This document shows positions 51,324 through 61,081 of a DNA stretch of 64,000 nt, piece by piece. Numbering within the stretch: position 1 is the stretch's first letter; every line of letters starts with the position of its first letter. The notes beneath the pieces are model-generated. The model was not told the DNA's origin and searched no databases. It worked only from the letters and a program-made list of their open reading frames with translations. The DNA is from Rhodococcus sp. 1163 (GTDB lineage Bacteria > Actinomycetota > Actinomycetes > Mycobacteriales > Mycobacteriaceae): positions 1 through 64,000 of the forward strand of contig NZ_MKKX01000038.1 of the NCBI RefSeq assembly GCF_002091985.1, given 5' to 3'. The position numbers and the translations under genes were made by a program.

Positions 51324-51548
51324 TCAGACGAGATCGCCGAAACGCCCCTCTACGGTGGCCGCTCTGATCGACGCACGCATGGAATCGCACCCGCGAGTGA
51401 GCGACGCGACATCGTCTCGATCCGCGAACGGCGCCAATACCGGGCAGCTCGCCACCGCGTCCGCGGTCCATTGCACCGAGGTGTGTTCCCAGCTGAACTT
51501 CTCCGCGAGCACGCAGACCCCACACTCGCTGCACTGTATGGATTGCAT
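51324..51548 (-). CDS. Small Cys-containing protein, Rieske-oxygenase associated (ferredoxin-like?)
   Basis: 74 aa. The N-terminus is CSECGVCVLAEKFSWEHTSVQWT with a C-x2-C-x2-C cluster, then a later Cys in SCPVLAP and one in RGCDS, enough to suggest metal binding. It starts 4 nt after the KshA-fragment stop, so it belonged to that operon. I do not know a named family; a ferredoxin-like electron carrier or chaperone is possible but not proven. The opposing plus-strand frame here is not convincing. Confidence 0.6.
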   Translation of the reverse strand: MQSIQCSECGVCVLAEKFSWEHTSVQWTADAVASCPVLAPFADRDDVASLTRGCDSMRASIRAATVEGRFGDLV

Positions 51549-51552
51549 CGAC

Positions 51553-52335
51553 TCAGCCCTGCACTGCCGCGCGGCGGGCGAGGTTCTCCTCGACCTCCTG
51601 TTTCCATGACTCCACCGGCCTGGTGGTGTCGAGCTCGAACTCGAACCGGTCGGTCATGTCCGGGGTGATGTCTGCGACATCGACGTAGAACTGTTCGTAC
51701 CAGCGACGCAATTGGTAGACCGGGCCGTCCTGCTCGCACAACAGTGGGTTGTCTATGCGCGTTTTGGTTCGCCAGATCTCGACATCCTGCTCGAAACCTT
51801 TGCTGATGAACATGCTCATCCCATCGGCAAGTTTCTCCGCGGCGTCCACCGCTAGATGTTGGGAAGACTCGACGATCACCCCGTAAGTCAGCACGAAGGA
51901 GTTGGCGTCGATCGGGTAGTGGCAATTGAGCAGGACAGCGTCCACGTCGAAACCCTCGTAGTGGTAGGTCAACTCGGTGATCATGAAGGCTGGGCCGTAG
52001 TAGGCGGCAGCAGACGAGTTGCCGAGCACCTGTGGTTCGCCAGGCTGAGCGGGGCGTCGGACATCCTGGCGCGCAACACCGTTCATGTATTGAGCAGCGG
52101 CATGGCCCTCGAAGACGTTGCGGAAGAACGTCGGGAAGGATCCGTGGACGTAGAAGAAGTGCGCCATGTCGACGTTGTTGTCGATGAGTTCGCGGACGTT
52201 CGTATGCACGATCGTCTGTTTGAAGCCCTTCCAGTCCGTCCAGTCGTCGGCCAGCACACCGGGGATGCGCGGTGGCTGCACTTCAGCCGGTGGCGGGTCG
52301 GAAAGTCGATGAGTCAGGCGATGCTGGTGGTACAC
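51553..52335 (-). pseudogene. kshA: 3-ketosteroid 9-alpha-monooxygenase oxygenase subunit, N-terminally truncated
   Basis: 260 residues of the C-terminal catalytic half of KshA: DNNVDMAHFFYVHGSFP with the mononuclear-iron D-x2-H-x4-H motif, NVFEGHAAAQYMNG, and a normal C-terminus. The N-terminal Rieske domain (C-x-H...C-x2-H) is missing. Upstream of the internal GTG at 52335 the frame meets a stop (TGA) after a few codons, and another short frame ends over the same place. The protein could not receive electrons by the usual route. It probably marks a recombination scar in a steroid- or cyclic-compound-catabolic region. Confidence 0.8.
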
Positions 52336-52452
52336 GCCCAGAACAGATCGTCGTCATGTTGGTAGGACTGTTGAGGGCGCCATTCGTCACACCACTCGAG
52401 GATCTGAAAACGTGACTGGGATCTGCCGCACCCACCGCTGCGCCTCGGAGTC

Positions 52453-53577
52453 CTAGTCGAACCCGCCGCCGCCGGCCGGAATGGGAATCTTGACTACCCG
52501 ATCGTCGTTGGGGCCGGGAGCGTCACCGTTCTTGTTGACGGTGCCGGCCCAGATCTGACCGTCAGGGGCCATTGCCGCACCGTTGAGTTGGCCGTAACGA
52601 TCCTGGACGAGCAGTGTCGGGGCCGCGGTGACCGAGCCGGTGTCCTGATCGGTGGCGAGCACTGCCATCGCGCGAGCAGTGGTCAGTGATACCGCGACGG
52701 TGCCGGGTCCGGCCGCGCATCCCGCGACGCCGGGGCGGTCGGGCCACGTCCAGACCGGCGAGATCACCGTACCGAGAGGATCGATGCGCTGCAGTCGATC
52801 CTCGATGGCTGTGCGATCGGTGACCCAGATGCTGCCTGTCGGATCCAGGCACACGTCTCCTGCTGTTCCGATTCCGCTGAGCGCGACCTGAGGCGGGGGC
52901 TGCGTCGCCGACGGTGTGAGGGACTCGACACGTAGGAGCTTTCCGGCCAATGACGCGGGATTCGTTGCCGCAGAAGGGTTTCCCGCATCTCCGGTCAGGA
53001 CGAGCAGTTGGTTCGGGCTGTAGAAGTCGAGGGCGCCGCGATTGCCTTGGCTCCCTTTGGGAATGCCGGTGAGGACCGCCTTGGGTGTGTCGCCGACTGC
53101 GATTCGTACGACGCGGTTGTCCGAATCGGAAGTGATGTAGGCGTAGATCAGCCCGTCTTCGGTATAGGTGGGGGATAGGGCGAGGTCGAGAAGTCCTCCG
53201 TCGCCTTGGGCGTCGACGTCGATCTGTGCGATCTGGATCGGAGACTGCCCCGCAGTCACTTGCATGATGCGTCCTGTGCGACGCTCGGGCACCAAGGCGG
53301 ACACCCCGCCCGGCAACACCACGAGACCGCCGGTCGAGTCCAAGCAGGTGGCGACGACGTTGGGGTCTGGGTCCACACAAGGCCCCGCTGGCGGCGCCTG
53401 TCCGCCGGGTTGCGTCGAGGTCGGCGGTGCATCGGGATCCACCGGGTTTATCTCCGCGGCACCGAACGACGGTTCCGGGCTGAAGGGTGTCGACGCCGAC
53501 TCGTCGAACCGCGCACATCCGGTCGCGATTACTGCCGTCACCGCGAGGATGGCTGCTGCAGTTCGGGTCGGCCTCAT
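52453..53577 (-). CDS. lppZ: LppZ-like lipoprotein, PQQ/sorbosone-dehydrogenase-type propeller
   Basis: 374 aa (the M. tuberculosis homologue is 373). The signal peptide ends in lipobox VIATGC (about residue 19). A Pro/Thr linker precedes a glucose/sorbosone-dehydrogenase-like beta-propeller from about residue 80 (VLPGGVSALVPERRTGRIMQV; LLDLALSPTY; DVCLDPTGSIWVTDR). No clear PQQ-binding catalytic residues can be assigned, so enzymatic activity is uncertain. The ATG at 53577 has TACCCT 7 nt upstream. It is divergent from the DoxX gene, as in mycobacteria. Confidence 0.88.
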   Translation of the reverse strand: MRPTRTAAAILAVTAVIATGCARFDESASTPFSPEPSFGAAEINPVDPDAPPTSTQPGGQAPPAGPCVDPDPNVVATCLDSTGGLVVLPGGVSALVPERRTGRIMQVTAGQSPIQIAQIDVDAQGDGGLLDLALSPTYTEDGLIYAYITSDSDNRVVRIAVGDTPKAVLTGIPKGSQGNRGALDFYSPNQLLVLTGDAGNPSAATNPASLAGKLLRVESLTPSATQPPPQVALSGIGTAGDVCLDPTGSIWVTDRTAIEDRLQRIDPLGTVISPVWTWPDRPGVAGCAAGPGTVAVSLTTARAMAVLATDQDTGSVTAAPTLLVQDRYGQLNGAAMAPDGQIWAGTVNKNGDAPGPNDDRVVKIPIPAGGGGFD

Positions 53578-53584
53578 CGTCTGA

Positions 53585-53590
53585 AGGGTA
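53585..53590 (-). promoter_or_regulatory. -10 box (TACCCT) for lppZ
   Basis: On the minus strand TACCCT ends 7 nt before the ATG at 53577, a leaderless arrangement. Confidence 0.4.
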
Positions 53591-53676
53591 CTCAAAAGCG
53601 AGAGGGCCATCGCGCGGCGGCCGCATTTGTGCCGCCGCGCGGAGGCGAATGAGCCTGGATCGGCGACGCGGCGATC

Positions 53677-53682
53677 TAGTGT
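53677..53682 (+). promoter_or_regulatory. -10 box (TAGTGT) for the DoxX gene
   Basis: TAGTGT ends 7 nt before the GTG at 53690 and decides that start over the longer open frame. Confidence 0.45.
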
Positions 53683-53689
53683 TGAGCGC

Positions 53690-54643
53690 GTGACCGACAA
53701 GCCTCGTGACTCCGACGCATCCGACTCCGGCTACGAACCGGCGCCGAGCCCGTACGACCAACCGACCGAACAGCTGACGCCGACGACTCGGTCGACACCG
53801 ACCCCGCCCGTGACATCCGCTGGTCCCGGTAGCAGTGGATCGGACCGCAGTGGATCGGATCGGATGCCGCGTACCGATGAGGATCTGGACTTCGGCGAGC
53901 GCGGCTCCGGGTCGTATCCGACCGAGCAGATACCGTCTTTTCGGCCGTCCAAGTACGACGAGCCGATCGCCCCGGATTCGCGATACGGCTCCGGTTCCTA
54001 CTCGGAGCAGCCGACAGAGTTCATCGAAACACCAGCGGCCAACACTCGTGGGAGTGGTGCCGCCGAGGTGGCCGCACCGGTCCCCGAGCCGATCACCCGG
54101 ACTGAAACCGTCGAGATCCCTGCGCGAAGAGGAACGACGGATCTCGGTTTGCTCCTACTCAGGCTGGCTGTGGGCGGAATTTTCCTGGTCCACGGGCTGC
54201 AGAAGCTCATCGGCCTGTGGAACGGTCCGGGTCTCGACGGATTTCGCACACTTCTCGAGGACTCCGGCTACGAGCAGGCCAATCTGTTGGCCATCGCCGG
54301 TGCAGTCGGTGAGACGGCCGGTGGTGCGCTACTGATCCTCGGCTTGGCGACGCCGTTAGCCGGGGCTGCGGTTCTCGCTGTCGCCATCAACGCGTGGTGC
54401 TTCAAGCAGGCTGCCGAGCCCGGCCTTGCATTCTTCGCGCCGGACGGCGTGGAATACGAAACTTTGCTCGGTGTTGCAGCGGCGGCGATCATTTTGACCG
54501 GCCCGGGCAAGATTGCCTTCGACGGTCGTCGAGGCTGGGCAACGCGACCGCGCTTCGGCTCGTTCATCGCGCTCGTACTCGGCATCGCAGGCGGCGTGTG
54601 CTTGTGGATTTTCCTGAACGGTGCCAACCCGCTGGTGCAGTAG
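53690..54643 (+). CDS. DoxX-family membrane protein with disordered N-terminus
   Basis: 317 aa. The first 150 residues are Ser/Thr/Pro/acidic and low-complexity. The C-terminal DoxX domain has four hydrophobic helices and the family segment LLLRLAVGGIFLVHGLQKLIGLW (split here for length: LLLRLAVGGIFLVHG, then LQKLIGLW). M. tuberculosis Rv3005c occupies the same position and is part of a membrane oxidoreductase system for oxidative stress. The role here is inferred. A strong terminator follows the stop. Confidence 0.85.
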   Translation: MTDKPRDSDASDSGYEPAPSPYDQPTEQLTPTTRSTPTPPVTSAGPGSSGSDRSGSDRMPRTDEDLDFGERGSGSYPTEQIPSFRPSKYDEPIAPDSRYGSGSYSEQPTEFIETPAANTRGSGAAEVAAPVPEPITRTETVEIPARRGTTDLGLLLLRLAVGGIFLVHGLQKLIGLWNGPGLDGFRTLLEDSGYEQANLLAIAGAVGETAGGALLILGLATPLAGAAVLAVAINAWCFKQAAEPGLAFFAPDGVEYETLLGVAAAAIILTGPGKIAFDGRRGWATRPRFGSFIALVLGIAGGVCLWIFLNGANPLVQ

Positions 54644-54656
54644 GTCTTCCAACAGT

Positions 54657-54695
54657 GAAGGGCCCGGATGCGCATCGAGCGCAACCGGGCCCTTC
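54657..54695. terminator. Bidirectional terminator between DoxX and ilvD
   Basis: GAAGGGCCCGG and CCGGGCCCTTC give an 11-bp perfect stem. It lies between the convergent stops at 54643 and 54710 and can serve both. Confidence 0.8.
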
Positions 54696-54709
54696 GCTGT
54701 TTTCACTAC

Positions 54710-56551
54710 TCAGGGGACGTATCGAACAGCGCCTTTGTCGGCGGAAGTGGCCAGAGCCGCGTAGGCGCGCAATGCCGTGGTGACCGTTCGCTGCCGGTCC
54801 ACCGGCTGCCACGGCCGTTCGGACGCATTCATTTTCGCTCGTCGCTCGTCGAGAATCTCGGCGTCGACGAGTATTTCCAGTGTGCGCGTGGCGACGTCGA
54901 TGCGTACCTGGTCCCCATCCTGAACGAGACCGATGGCGCCTCCTGCCGCTGCCTCCGGAGAGATGTGGCCGATGGACAATCCGGATGTTCCGCCGGAGAA
55001 TCTTCCGTCGGTGATCAGTGCGCAGACCTTGCCGAGTCCGGCTCCCTTCAGGAATGCGGTCGGGTGCAGCATCTCCTGCATTCCCGGGCCGCCCTTGGGG
55101 CCTTCGTAGCGTACGACCAGGACATCTCCTGCCTTGATCTTCTTCTGCAGGATCGCCGAGACCGCCTCTTCTTGCGACTCGACGACCAGCGCGGGGCCCT
55201 GGAAGGTGAACAGCTCTTCCTCGATCCCTGCCGTTTTCAGGATTGCGCCGTCGAGTGCGACATTTCCGCGTAAAACGACCAGGCCGCCCTCGACGGTGTA
55301 AGCGTGTTCCTTGTCACGAATGCATCCTCCGGCCGCGTCGGTATCGAGCGAAGACCATCGGTTGTCGGTCGAGAACGGTTCGACGGTGCGCACTCCGCCC
55401 GGTGCGGCGTGGAACAACTCGATCGCCTCGTCCGAGGCGGTACCCGAACGTATGTCCCAGGTGTCGAGCCACTCTTCGAAGCTATTGGTGTGGACGGTGG
55501 ATACGTCGGTTTCGAGAAGTCCTGCACGTCGCAGTTCGCCGAGTAACGCCGGAATTCCGCCCGCACGGTGTACGTCTTCCATGTGGTAGTCCGAGTTGGG
55601 GGAGACCTTGGACAGACACGGCACCTTGCGGCTGATGTCATCGATGGTGTCCAGATCGAAGTCGACCTCGCCTTCCTGCGCAGCAGCGAGCGTATGCAGA
55701 ACGGTGTTGGTCGATCCCCCCATCGCGACGTCGAGAGCCATCGCGTTTCTGAATGCCGCCGGAGTGGCGATATTGCGGGGCAGAACGGAGGAGTCCTCGT
55801 CGCGGTAATACTTGAGTGCCGCTTCGACAATGGTGGTTCCGGCACGGGTGAACAGTGCGCGCCGCGCCGAATGCGTGGCCAGCGTCGAGCCGTTTCCCGG
55901 CAATGCGAGCCCGAGTGCCTCGGTGAGGCAATTCATCGAATTGGCGGTGAACATTCCCGAGCAGGATCCACAGGTCGGGCAGGCGCTGCGCTCGATCTCG
56001 TCGAGTCCGTCCTCGGACACGGCATCGTTGGCCGATGCCGAGATGGCGGTGATCAGGTCCGTCGGAGCTTGCGCGACGCCATCGACGACGACGGCCTTGC
56101 CTGCCTCCATCGGCCCCCCGGAGACGAAGACTGCCGGAATGTTGAGGCGCATGGCGGCATTGAGCATGCCCGGGGTGATCTTGTCGCAATTCGAGATGCA
56201 GACGAGTGCGTCGGCGGTGTGCGCGTTGGCCATGTATTCGACGGAATCGGCGATGATCTCGCGGCTGGGCAGCGAATACAACATGCCGCCGTGACCCATC
56301 GCGATTCCGTCGTCGACGGCGATGGTGTGAAATTCGCGAGGCACTCCGCCTGCGGCACGGACGGCGTCCGCGACGATCTCGCCGACATTCTTCAGATGTA
56401 CGTGGCCGGGCACGAACTGGGTATAGGAATTGGCGATTGCCACGATCGGTTTGCCGAAGTCGGAGTCCGTCATTCCTGTTGCGCGCCACAGCGAGCGAGC
56501 GCCCGCAGCGTTGCGTCCGACAGTGGTTACTCGTGACCGTAGCGGGGGCAT
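54710..56551 (-). CDS. ilvD: Dihydroxy-acid dehydratase
   Basis: 613 aa. The Fe-S cysteines lie in [11 protein letters not shown] and [19 protein letters not shown], and the substrate/metal Ser in the C-terminal [11 protein letters not shown]. It converts dihydroxy-isovalerate or -methylvalerate to the keto acids of valine and isoleucine. GAGGA lies 9 nt upstream of the ATG. It follows the PH-domain gene by 56 nt on the same strand, and is divergent overall from ilvBNC, which encodes the preceding steps. Confidence 0.96.
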   Translation of the reverse strand: MPPLRSRVTTVGRNAAGARSLWRATGMTDSDFGKPIVAIANSYTQFVPGHVHLKNVGEIVADAVRAAGGVPREFHTIAVDDGIAMGHGGMLYSLPSREIIADSVEYMANAHTADALVCISNCDKITPGMLNAAMRLNIPAVFVSGGPMEAGKAVVVDGVAQAPTDLITAISASANDAVSEDGLDEIERSACPTCGSCSGMFTANSMNCLTEALGLALPGNGSTLATHSARRALFTRAGTTIVEAALKYYRDEDSSVLPRNIATPAAFRNAMALDVAMGGSTNTVLHTLAAAQEGEVDFDLDTIDDISRKVPCLSKVSPNSDYHMEDVHRAGGIPALLGELRRAGLLETDVSTVHTNSFEEWLDTWDIRSGTASDEAIELFHAAPGGVRTVEPFSTDNRWSSLDTDAAGGCIRDKEHAYTVEGGLVVLRGNVALDGAILKTAGIEEELFTFQGPALVVESQEEAVSAILQKKIKAGDVLVVRYEGPKGGPGMQEMLHPTAFLKGAGLGKVCALITDGRFSGGTSGLSIGHISPEAAAGGAIGLVQDGDQVRIDVATRTLEILVDAEILDERRAKMNASERPWQPVDRQRTVTTALRAYAALATSADKGAVRYVP

Positions 56552-56607
56552 GTCTTCGATTCCTCAATCTCGGAGCGGATTATCGCGCCGTCGAGATTAC
56601 TCCCGCG

Positions 56608-57111
56608 CTAGGAAGTGTCCGTCTCTGGCGCGATCTCCGGGGCCTGTTCTGGATGTTCGGTATCTCGCTCGGCGTCGGCTCGGGCCGAGGCGTAGGGATC
56701 GGTGATTCGTCCACCGCTTGCAGCCGCCAACTGGGGTAGTCGATCGAACCGGACGAGGGGTAGTGACTTCTCGGTCTTGTCGGTCAGGACAACGCGGGCC
56801 CAGCGACGGTCGGGGAAGTGAATTCCTCGAACTCGGTCCCATTCGATGAACTCCGAACCCACGATCCGACGCACCGCGAGGCCCTGCTCGCTGACGGTCG
56901 TGCGGACTCGGAGGACCCAGATGGCGACCGCCACGGGAACGAGGAACAGCCAGCCGAACGCGGCGGGCCAACTCGCTGCCGGGAACGACACGCCGAACAG
57001 AAGAAGGACAACGCCCACCAACGCGAGCTTGGGGAGTCGGATGACCTGCGGAGACGGATCGGGGGTGTGGGATGATGAGTCCGGTGGTTCGGACTGCTGT
57101 GAGGATGACAC
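56608..57111 (-). CDS. PH-domain protein, Cfp6/Rv3004-like
   Basis: 167 aa. After a polar N-terminus come two hydrophobic helices (about residues 28-68), then a bacterial PH-type beta-barrel segment (RTTVSEQGLAVRRIVG, FIEWDRVRGIHFPDRRWARVVL). The C-terminus is acidic and disordered. In M. tuberculosis this position encodes low-molecular-weight antigen 6. The GTG at 57111 is the best family-consistent start; the frame remains open far upstream across ilvB, but that part is antisense. Confidence 0.8.
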   Translation of the reverse strand: MSSSQQSEPPDSSSHTPDPSPQVIRLPKLALVGVVLLLFGVSFPAASWPAAFGWLFLVPVAVAIWVLRVRTTVSEQGLAVRRIVGSEFIEWDRVRGIHFPDRRWARVVLTDKTEKSLPLVRFDRLPQLAAASGGRITDPYASARADAERDTEHPEQAPEIAPETDTS

Positions 57112-57208
57112 CCCTTCATCTTCGCATTGCAACTGCGCGATCTCACATAATGGGATTGCGTCGTGACGAGTTTGACTCTTCCCTATGCGCGCGCCTACCG
57201 TCGAGCAC

Positions 57209-57256
57209 GTGAAGCGGAATTGGATACTCGTAATCGGCCGGCGCGTCAACGCCTGA
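57209..57256 (+). CDS. ilvB leader peptide
   Basis: 15 codons from GTG, reading [15 protein letters not shown], with Ile-Leu-Val-Ile in a row and another Val: the amino acids made by the downstream operon. It ends 30 nt before the terminator-like hairpin at 57287. Leader peptides that stall on scarce branched-chain aminoacyl-tRNAs are known for ilvB in actinobacteria and enterobacteria. It is too short to be detected by ordinary gene calling. Confidence 0.75.
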   Translation: MKRNWILVIGRRVNA

Positions 57257-57286
57257 GCCGGTTGTTCAAACTCGCATCGACGCGCC

Positions 57287-57320
57287 ACCCTCGTACAGCT
57301 ACTGCTGACGGGGGTTTTTT
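57287..57320 (+). promoter_or_regulatory. Attenuator hairpin upstream of ilvB
   Basis: ACCCTCGT pairs with ACGGGGGT and CAGC with GCTG around loop TACT, one bulged A, then TTTTT: an intrinsic terminator placed between the leader peptide and ilvB (46 nt before the ilvB GTG). Ribosome stalling on the Ile/Leu/Val codons would favour an alternative structure and read-through. Confidence 0.8.
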
Positions 57321-57366
57321 CTTGCCCAGAGATCGCCCAGAACTCGAAATTCCTGAGGAAGCAGCA

Positions 57367-59316
57367 GTGAGCGCACCAACCGCACGCCCAGGGCCCACGA
57401 CTCGTAAGTCGGGCACAGTCAACAGCTCGTCGACGTCCGAAACGCCGACGGCCGGATCCATCGACGGATCGCGTCGTCACGTCGCGCCCGAGAAGGTGAC
57501 CGGCGCACAGTCCGTCGTCCGAGCGCTCGAAGAACTCGATGTCGACACTGTCTTCGGCATTCCGGGAGGGGCAGTACTTCCGGTGTACGACCCGCTCTTC
57601 GATTCGAAGAAGGTTCGACACGTCCTGGTTCGCCATGAGCAAGGCGCCGGACATGCCGCGACCGGTTATGCGCAAGCCACCGGCCGTGTCGGCGTGTGCA
57701 TGGCGACCTCCGGCCCCGGAGCGACCAACCTTGTCACTCCGCTCGCCGACGCTCAGATGGACTCGGTTCCGATCGTTGCGATCACCGGTCAGGTCGCCCG
57801 GTCGCTCATCGGTACCGATGGTTTCCAGGAAGCCGACATCTCGGGCATCACGATGCCGGTGACCAAGCACAACTTCTTGATCACCGACGGCGCCGACATC
57901 CCGCGCATCATGGCCGAGGCGTTCTACCTCGCTGCCTCGGGGCGTCCCGGTGCTGTGCTGGTCGATATCCCGAAAGATGTGCTCCAGGCGCAGACCACCT
58001 TCTCGTGGCCGCCGGAGATGCGTCTGCCCGGCTACCGGCCTGTCACCAAGCCGCACGGAAAGCAGGTCCGCGAGGCCGCGCGCTACATCGCCGATGCCAA
58101 GCAGCCGGTCCTCTACGTCGGCGGCGGCGTCATCAAGTCCAACAGCTCCGCCGAACTGCTCGAGCTCGCCGAGCTGACCGGGATCCCGGTCGTCACGACG
58201 CTCATGGCCAGGGGAGCGTTCCCGGACAGCCATCAGCTCAATCTCGGCATGCCTGGAATGCACGGGACAGTCGCTGCCGTCGCTGCGCTGCAGCGCAGCG
58301 ATCTGCTCATCACTCTCGGCGCGCGCTTCGACGACCGCGTCACCGGTCAGTTGTCCACGTTCGCCACCAATGCCAAGGTCATCCACGCCGACATCGATCC
58401 GGCCGAGATCGGTAAGAACCGCTACGCGGACGTCCCGATCGTGGGCGACTGCAAAGAGGTCATCACCGAACTCATCGAGGCCATCCGCGCGGACCGGGCG
58501 ACCGGAACGACGCTCGAGCTCGCCGACTGGTGGGTCTATCTCGACGACATCCGCAAGACTTACCCGTTGAGCTACGACCGTCCGACCGACGGTGCGATGT
58601 CGCCGGAGTTCGTCATCTCCTCGGTCGGTAAGTTCGCCGGACCGGATGCGATCTACTGCGCGGGAGTGGGCCAGCATCAGATGTGGGCCGCCCAGTTCAT
58701 CAAGTACGAGAAGCCGCGCACATGGCTGAACTCGGGTGGACTCGGAACCATGGGTTACGCGGTTCCCGCAGCGATGGGCGCAAAGATGGGATTGCCCGAC
58801 GCCGAGGTGTGGGCGATCGACGGTGACGGCTGCTTCCAGATGACCAATCAGGAGCTTGCTACCTGCGCAGTCGAAGGCATCCCCATCAAGGTCGCCGTGA
58901 TCAACAACGGCAACCTGGGCATGGTGCGCCAGTGGCAGACCCTGTTCTACGAAGAGCGGTACTCCAACACGAACCTGGGTACGCACGGCGCCAAGCGCAT
59001 CCCGGACTTCGTCATGCTCGCCGAAGCGCTCGGGTGTGTCGGACTGCGGTGCGAGCGGGAAGAGGATGTCGAGGATGTGATCGCACAGGCCCGTGCGATC
59101 AACGACCGTCCGGTGGTCATCGACTTCATCGTCGGTGCCGACGCGCAGGTGTGGCCGATGGTCGCAGCAGGCACCGGAAACGACGAGATCATGGCTGCCC
59201 GCGGCATCCGGCCACTGTTCGACGATGACGAGGCTACGGGCGCCGAGCCTGCCGTGATCGAAGAAGCCATGGCACGCGAGCAGGCGCACGGCGAAGCGAA
59301 AGGCACCGACAAGTGA
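57367..59316 (+). CDS. ilvB: Acetolactate synthase large subunit
   Basis: 649 aa. ThDP-dependent: [13 protein letters not shown] with [17 protein letters not shown] (catalytic Glu), FAD-binding middle domain, and the ThDP motif [12 protein letters not shown]...[18 protein letters not shown] lies 6 nt before the GTG at 57367; the frame is open upstream but that part includes the attenuator. It condenses pyruvates (or pyruvate and 2-ketobutyrate) in valine, leucine and isoleucine synthesis. ilvN overlaps by 4 nt. Confidence 0.97.
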   Translation: MSAPTARPGPTTRKSGTVNSSSTSETPTAGSIDGSRRHVAPEKVTGAQSVVRALEELDVDTVFGIPGGAVLPVYDPLFDSKKVRHVLVRHEQGAGHAATGYAQATGRVGVCMATSGPGATNLVTPLADAQMDSVPIVAITGQVARSLIGTDGFQEADISGITMPVTKHNFLITDGADIPRIMAEAFYLAASGRPGAVLVDIPKDVLQAQTTFSWPPEMRLPGYRPVTKPHGKQVREAARYIADAKQPVLYVGGGVIKSNSSAELLELAELTGIPVVTTLMARGAFPDSHQLNLGMPGMHGTVAAVAALQRSDLLITLGARFDDRVTGQLSTFATNAKVIHADIDPAEIGKNRYADVPIVGDCKEVITELIEAIRADRATGTTLELADWWVYLDDIRKTYPLSYDRPTDGAMSPEFVISSVGKFAGPDAIYCAGVGQHQMWAAQFIKYEKPRTWLNSGGLGTMGYAVPAAMGAKMGLPDAEVWAIDGDGCFQMTNQELATCAVEGIPIKVAVINNGNLGMVRQWQTLFYEERYSNTNLGTHGAKRIPDFVMLAEALGCVGLRCEREEDVEDVIAQARAINDRPVVIDFIVGADAQVWPMVAAGTGNDEIMAARGIRPLFDDDEATGAEPAVIEEAMAREQAHGEAKGTDK

Positions 59317-59816
59317 GCACGAGCCATACCCTCAGCGTTCTCGTCGAGGACAAGCCAGGCGTCCTCGCCCGAGTCGCGGCATTGTTCTCGCGACGCGGAT
59401 TCAACATCTCCTCACTCGCCGTGGGCGGGACCGAGATCCCCGAGATCTCGCGGATGACGATCGTGGTCACTGTCGACGAGTTCCCGCTGGAACAGGTGAC
59501 CAAGCAGCTGAACAAGCTCATCAACGTCATCAAGATCGTCGAGCAGGACGACGATTCTTCGGTGGCCCGCGAACTGGTCCTGATCAAGGTGCGAGCCGAC
59601 TCGAGCGTGCGTAGCGAGGTCATCGAGACCGTGAACCTGTTCCGCGCCAAGGTTATCGACGTGTCGCCCGAGGCGGTCACGGTCGAAGCAACGGGAACGA
59701 GGTCGAAACTCGATGCGTTGCTCAAGATGTTGGACCCCTATGGAATTCGAGAAATAGTCCAGTCGGGAGTCGTTGCCGTCGGACGTGGACCGAAATCGAT
59801 CACCGCGTCGCGCTAG
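59313..59816 (+). CDS. ilvN: Acetolactate synthase small (regulatory) subunit
   Basis: 167 aa. The N-terminal ACT domain ([27 protein letters not shown]) binds valine for feedback inhibition. The C-terminal domain ([14 protein letters not shown]) activates IlvB. GTG at 59313 overlaps the ilvB stop. Confidence 0.97.
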   Translation: MSTSHTLSVLVEDKPGVLARVAALFSRRGFNISSLAVGGTEIPEISRMTIVVTVDEFPLEQVTKQLNKLINVIKIVEQDDDSSVARELVLIKVRADSSVRSEVIETVNLFRAKVIDVSPEAVTVEATGTRSKLDALLKMLDPYGIREIVQSGVVAVGRGPKSITASR

Positions 59817-59863
59817 CGACCGCAGTGACGAACTAGCGTAAAACCCAAGAGGAAAGGTAGTAA

Positions 59864-60880
<1,017 letters not shown>

Positions 60881-60915
60881 TCGCAGCCGAATTCGTTCGG
60901 TAGTACCTGCTTGAC

Positions 60916-60963
60916 AAGAGGGGCGCCCCACGCACTGACCAGTGCATGAGGGCGCCCTTCTTC
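60916..60963 (+). terminator. Intrinsic terminator after ilvC
   Basis: AAGAGGGGCGCCC pairs with GGGCGCCCTTCTT, and an inner GCACT/AGTGC stem lies in the loop. It isolates ilvBNC from serA. Confidence 0.75.
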
Positions 60964-61005
60964 CCGGGTCGTGAGGGCGACACCGATGCGCCCCACCTCG
61001 GCATC

Positions 61006-61011
61006 TAAACT
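61006..61011 (+). promoter_or_regulatory. -10 box (TAAACT) for serA
   Basis: TAAACT lies 70 nt before the serA GTG, predicting a leader of about 60 nt. Confidence 0.35.
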
Positions 61012-61081
61012 TGTGCCGCACCACGCCATTCTTCATTCCGATCGACAGCATCATTTTCCGATGACATAGGGAGTACTTCAC

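Noticed and set aside
51181-51609. A 142-codon plus-strand frame between the IclR gene and the KshA fragment
   Set aside because: It overlaps the minus-strand small Cys protein, which has better composition and coupling to the KshA fragment, and it reads as repetitive Ser/Thr/Cys text.
52310-52440. A short minus-strand frame ending FQILEWCDEW...CTTSIA
   Set aside because: It looks protein-like but has no start, no family and overlaps the KshA start in another frame; too short to call.
56608-59289. An 893-codon open frame on the minus strand antisense to ilvB
   Set aside because: Only the last 168 codons (56608-57111) form a recognisable PH-domain protein. The rest is antisense to the well-conserved ilvB and reads as low-complexity Asp/Arg/Gly text.
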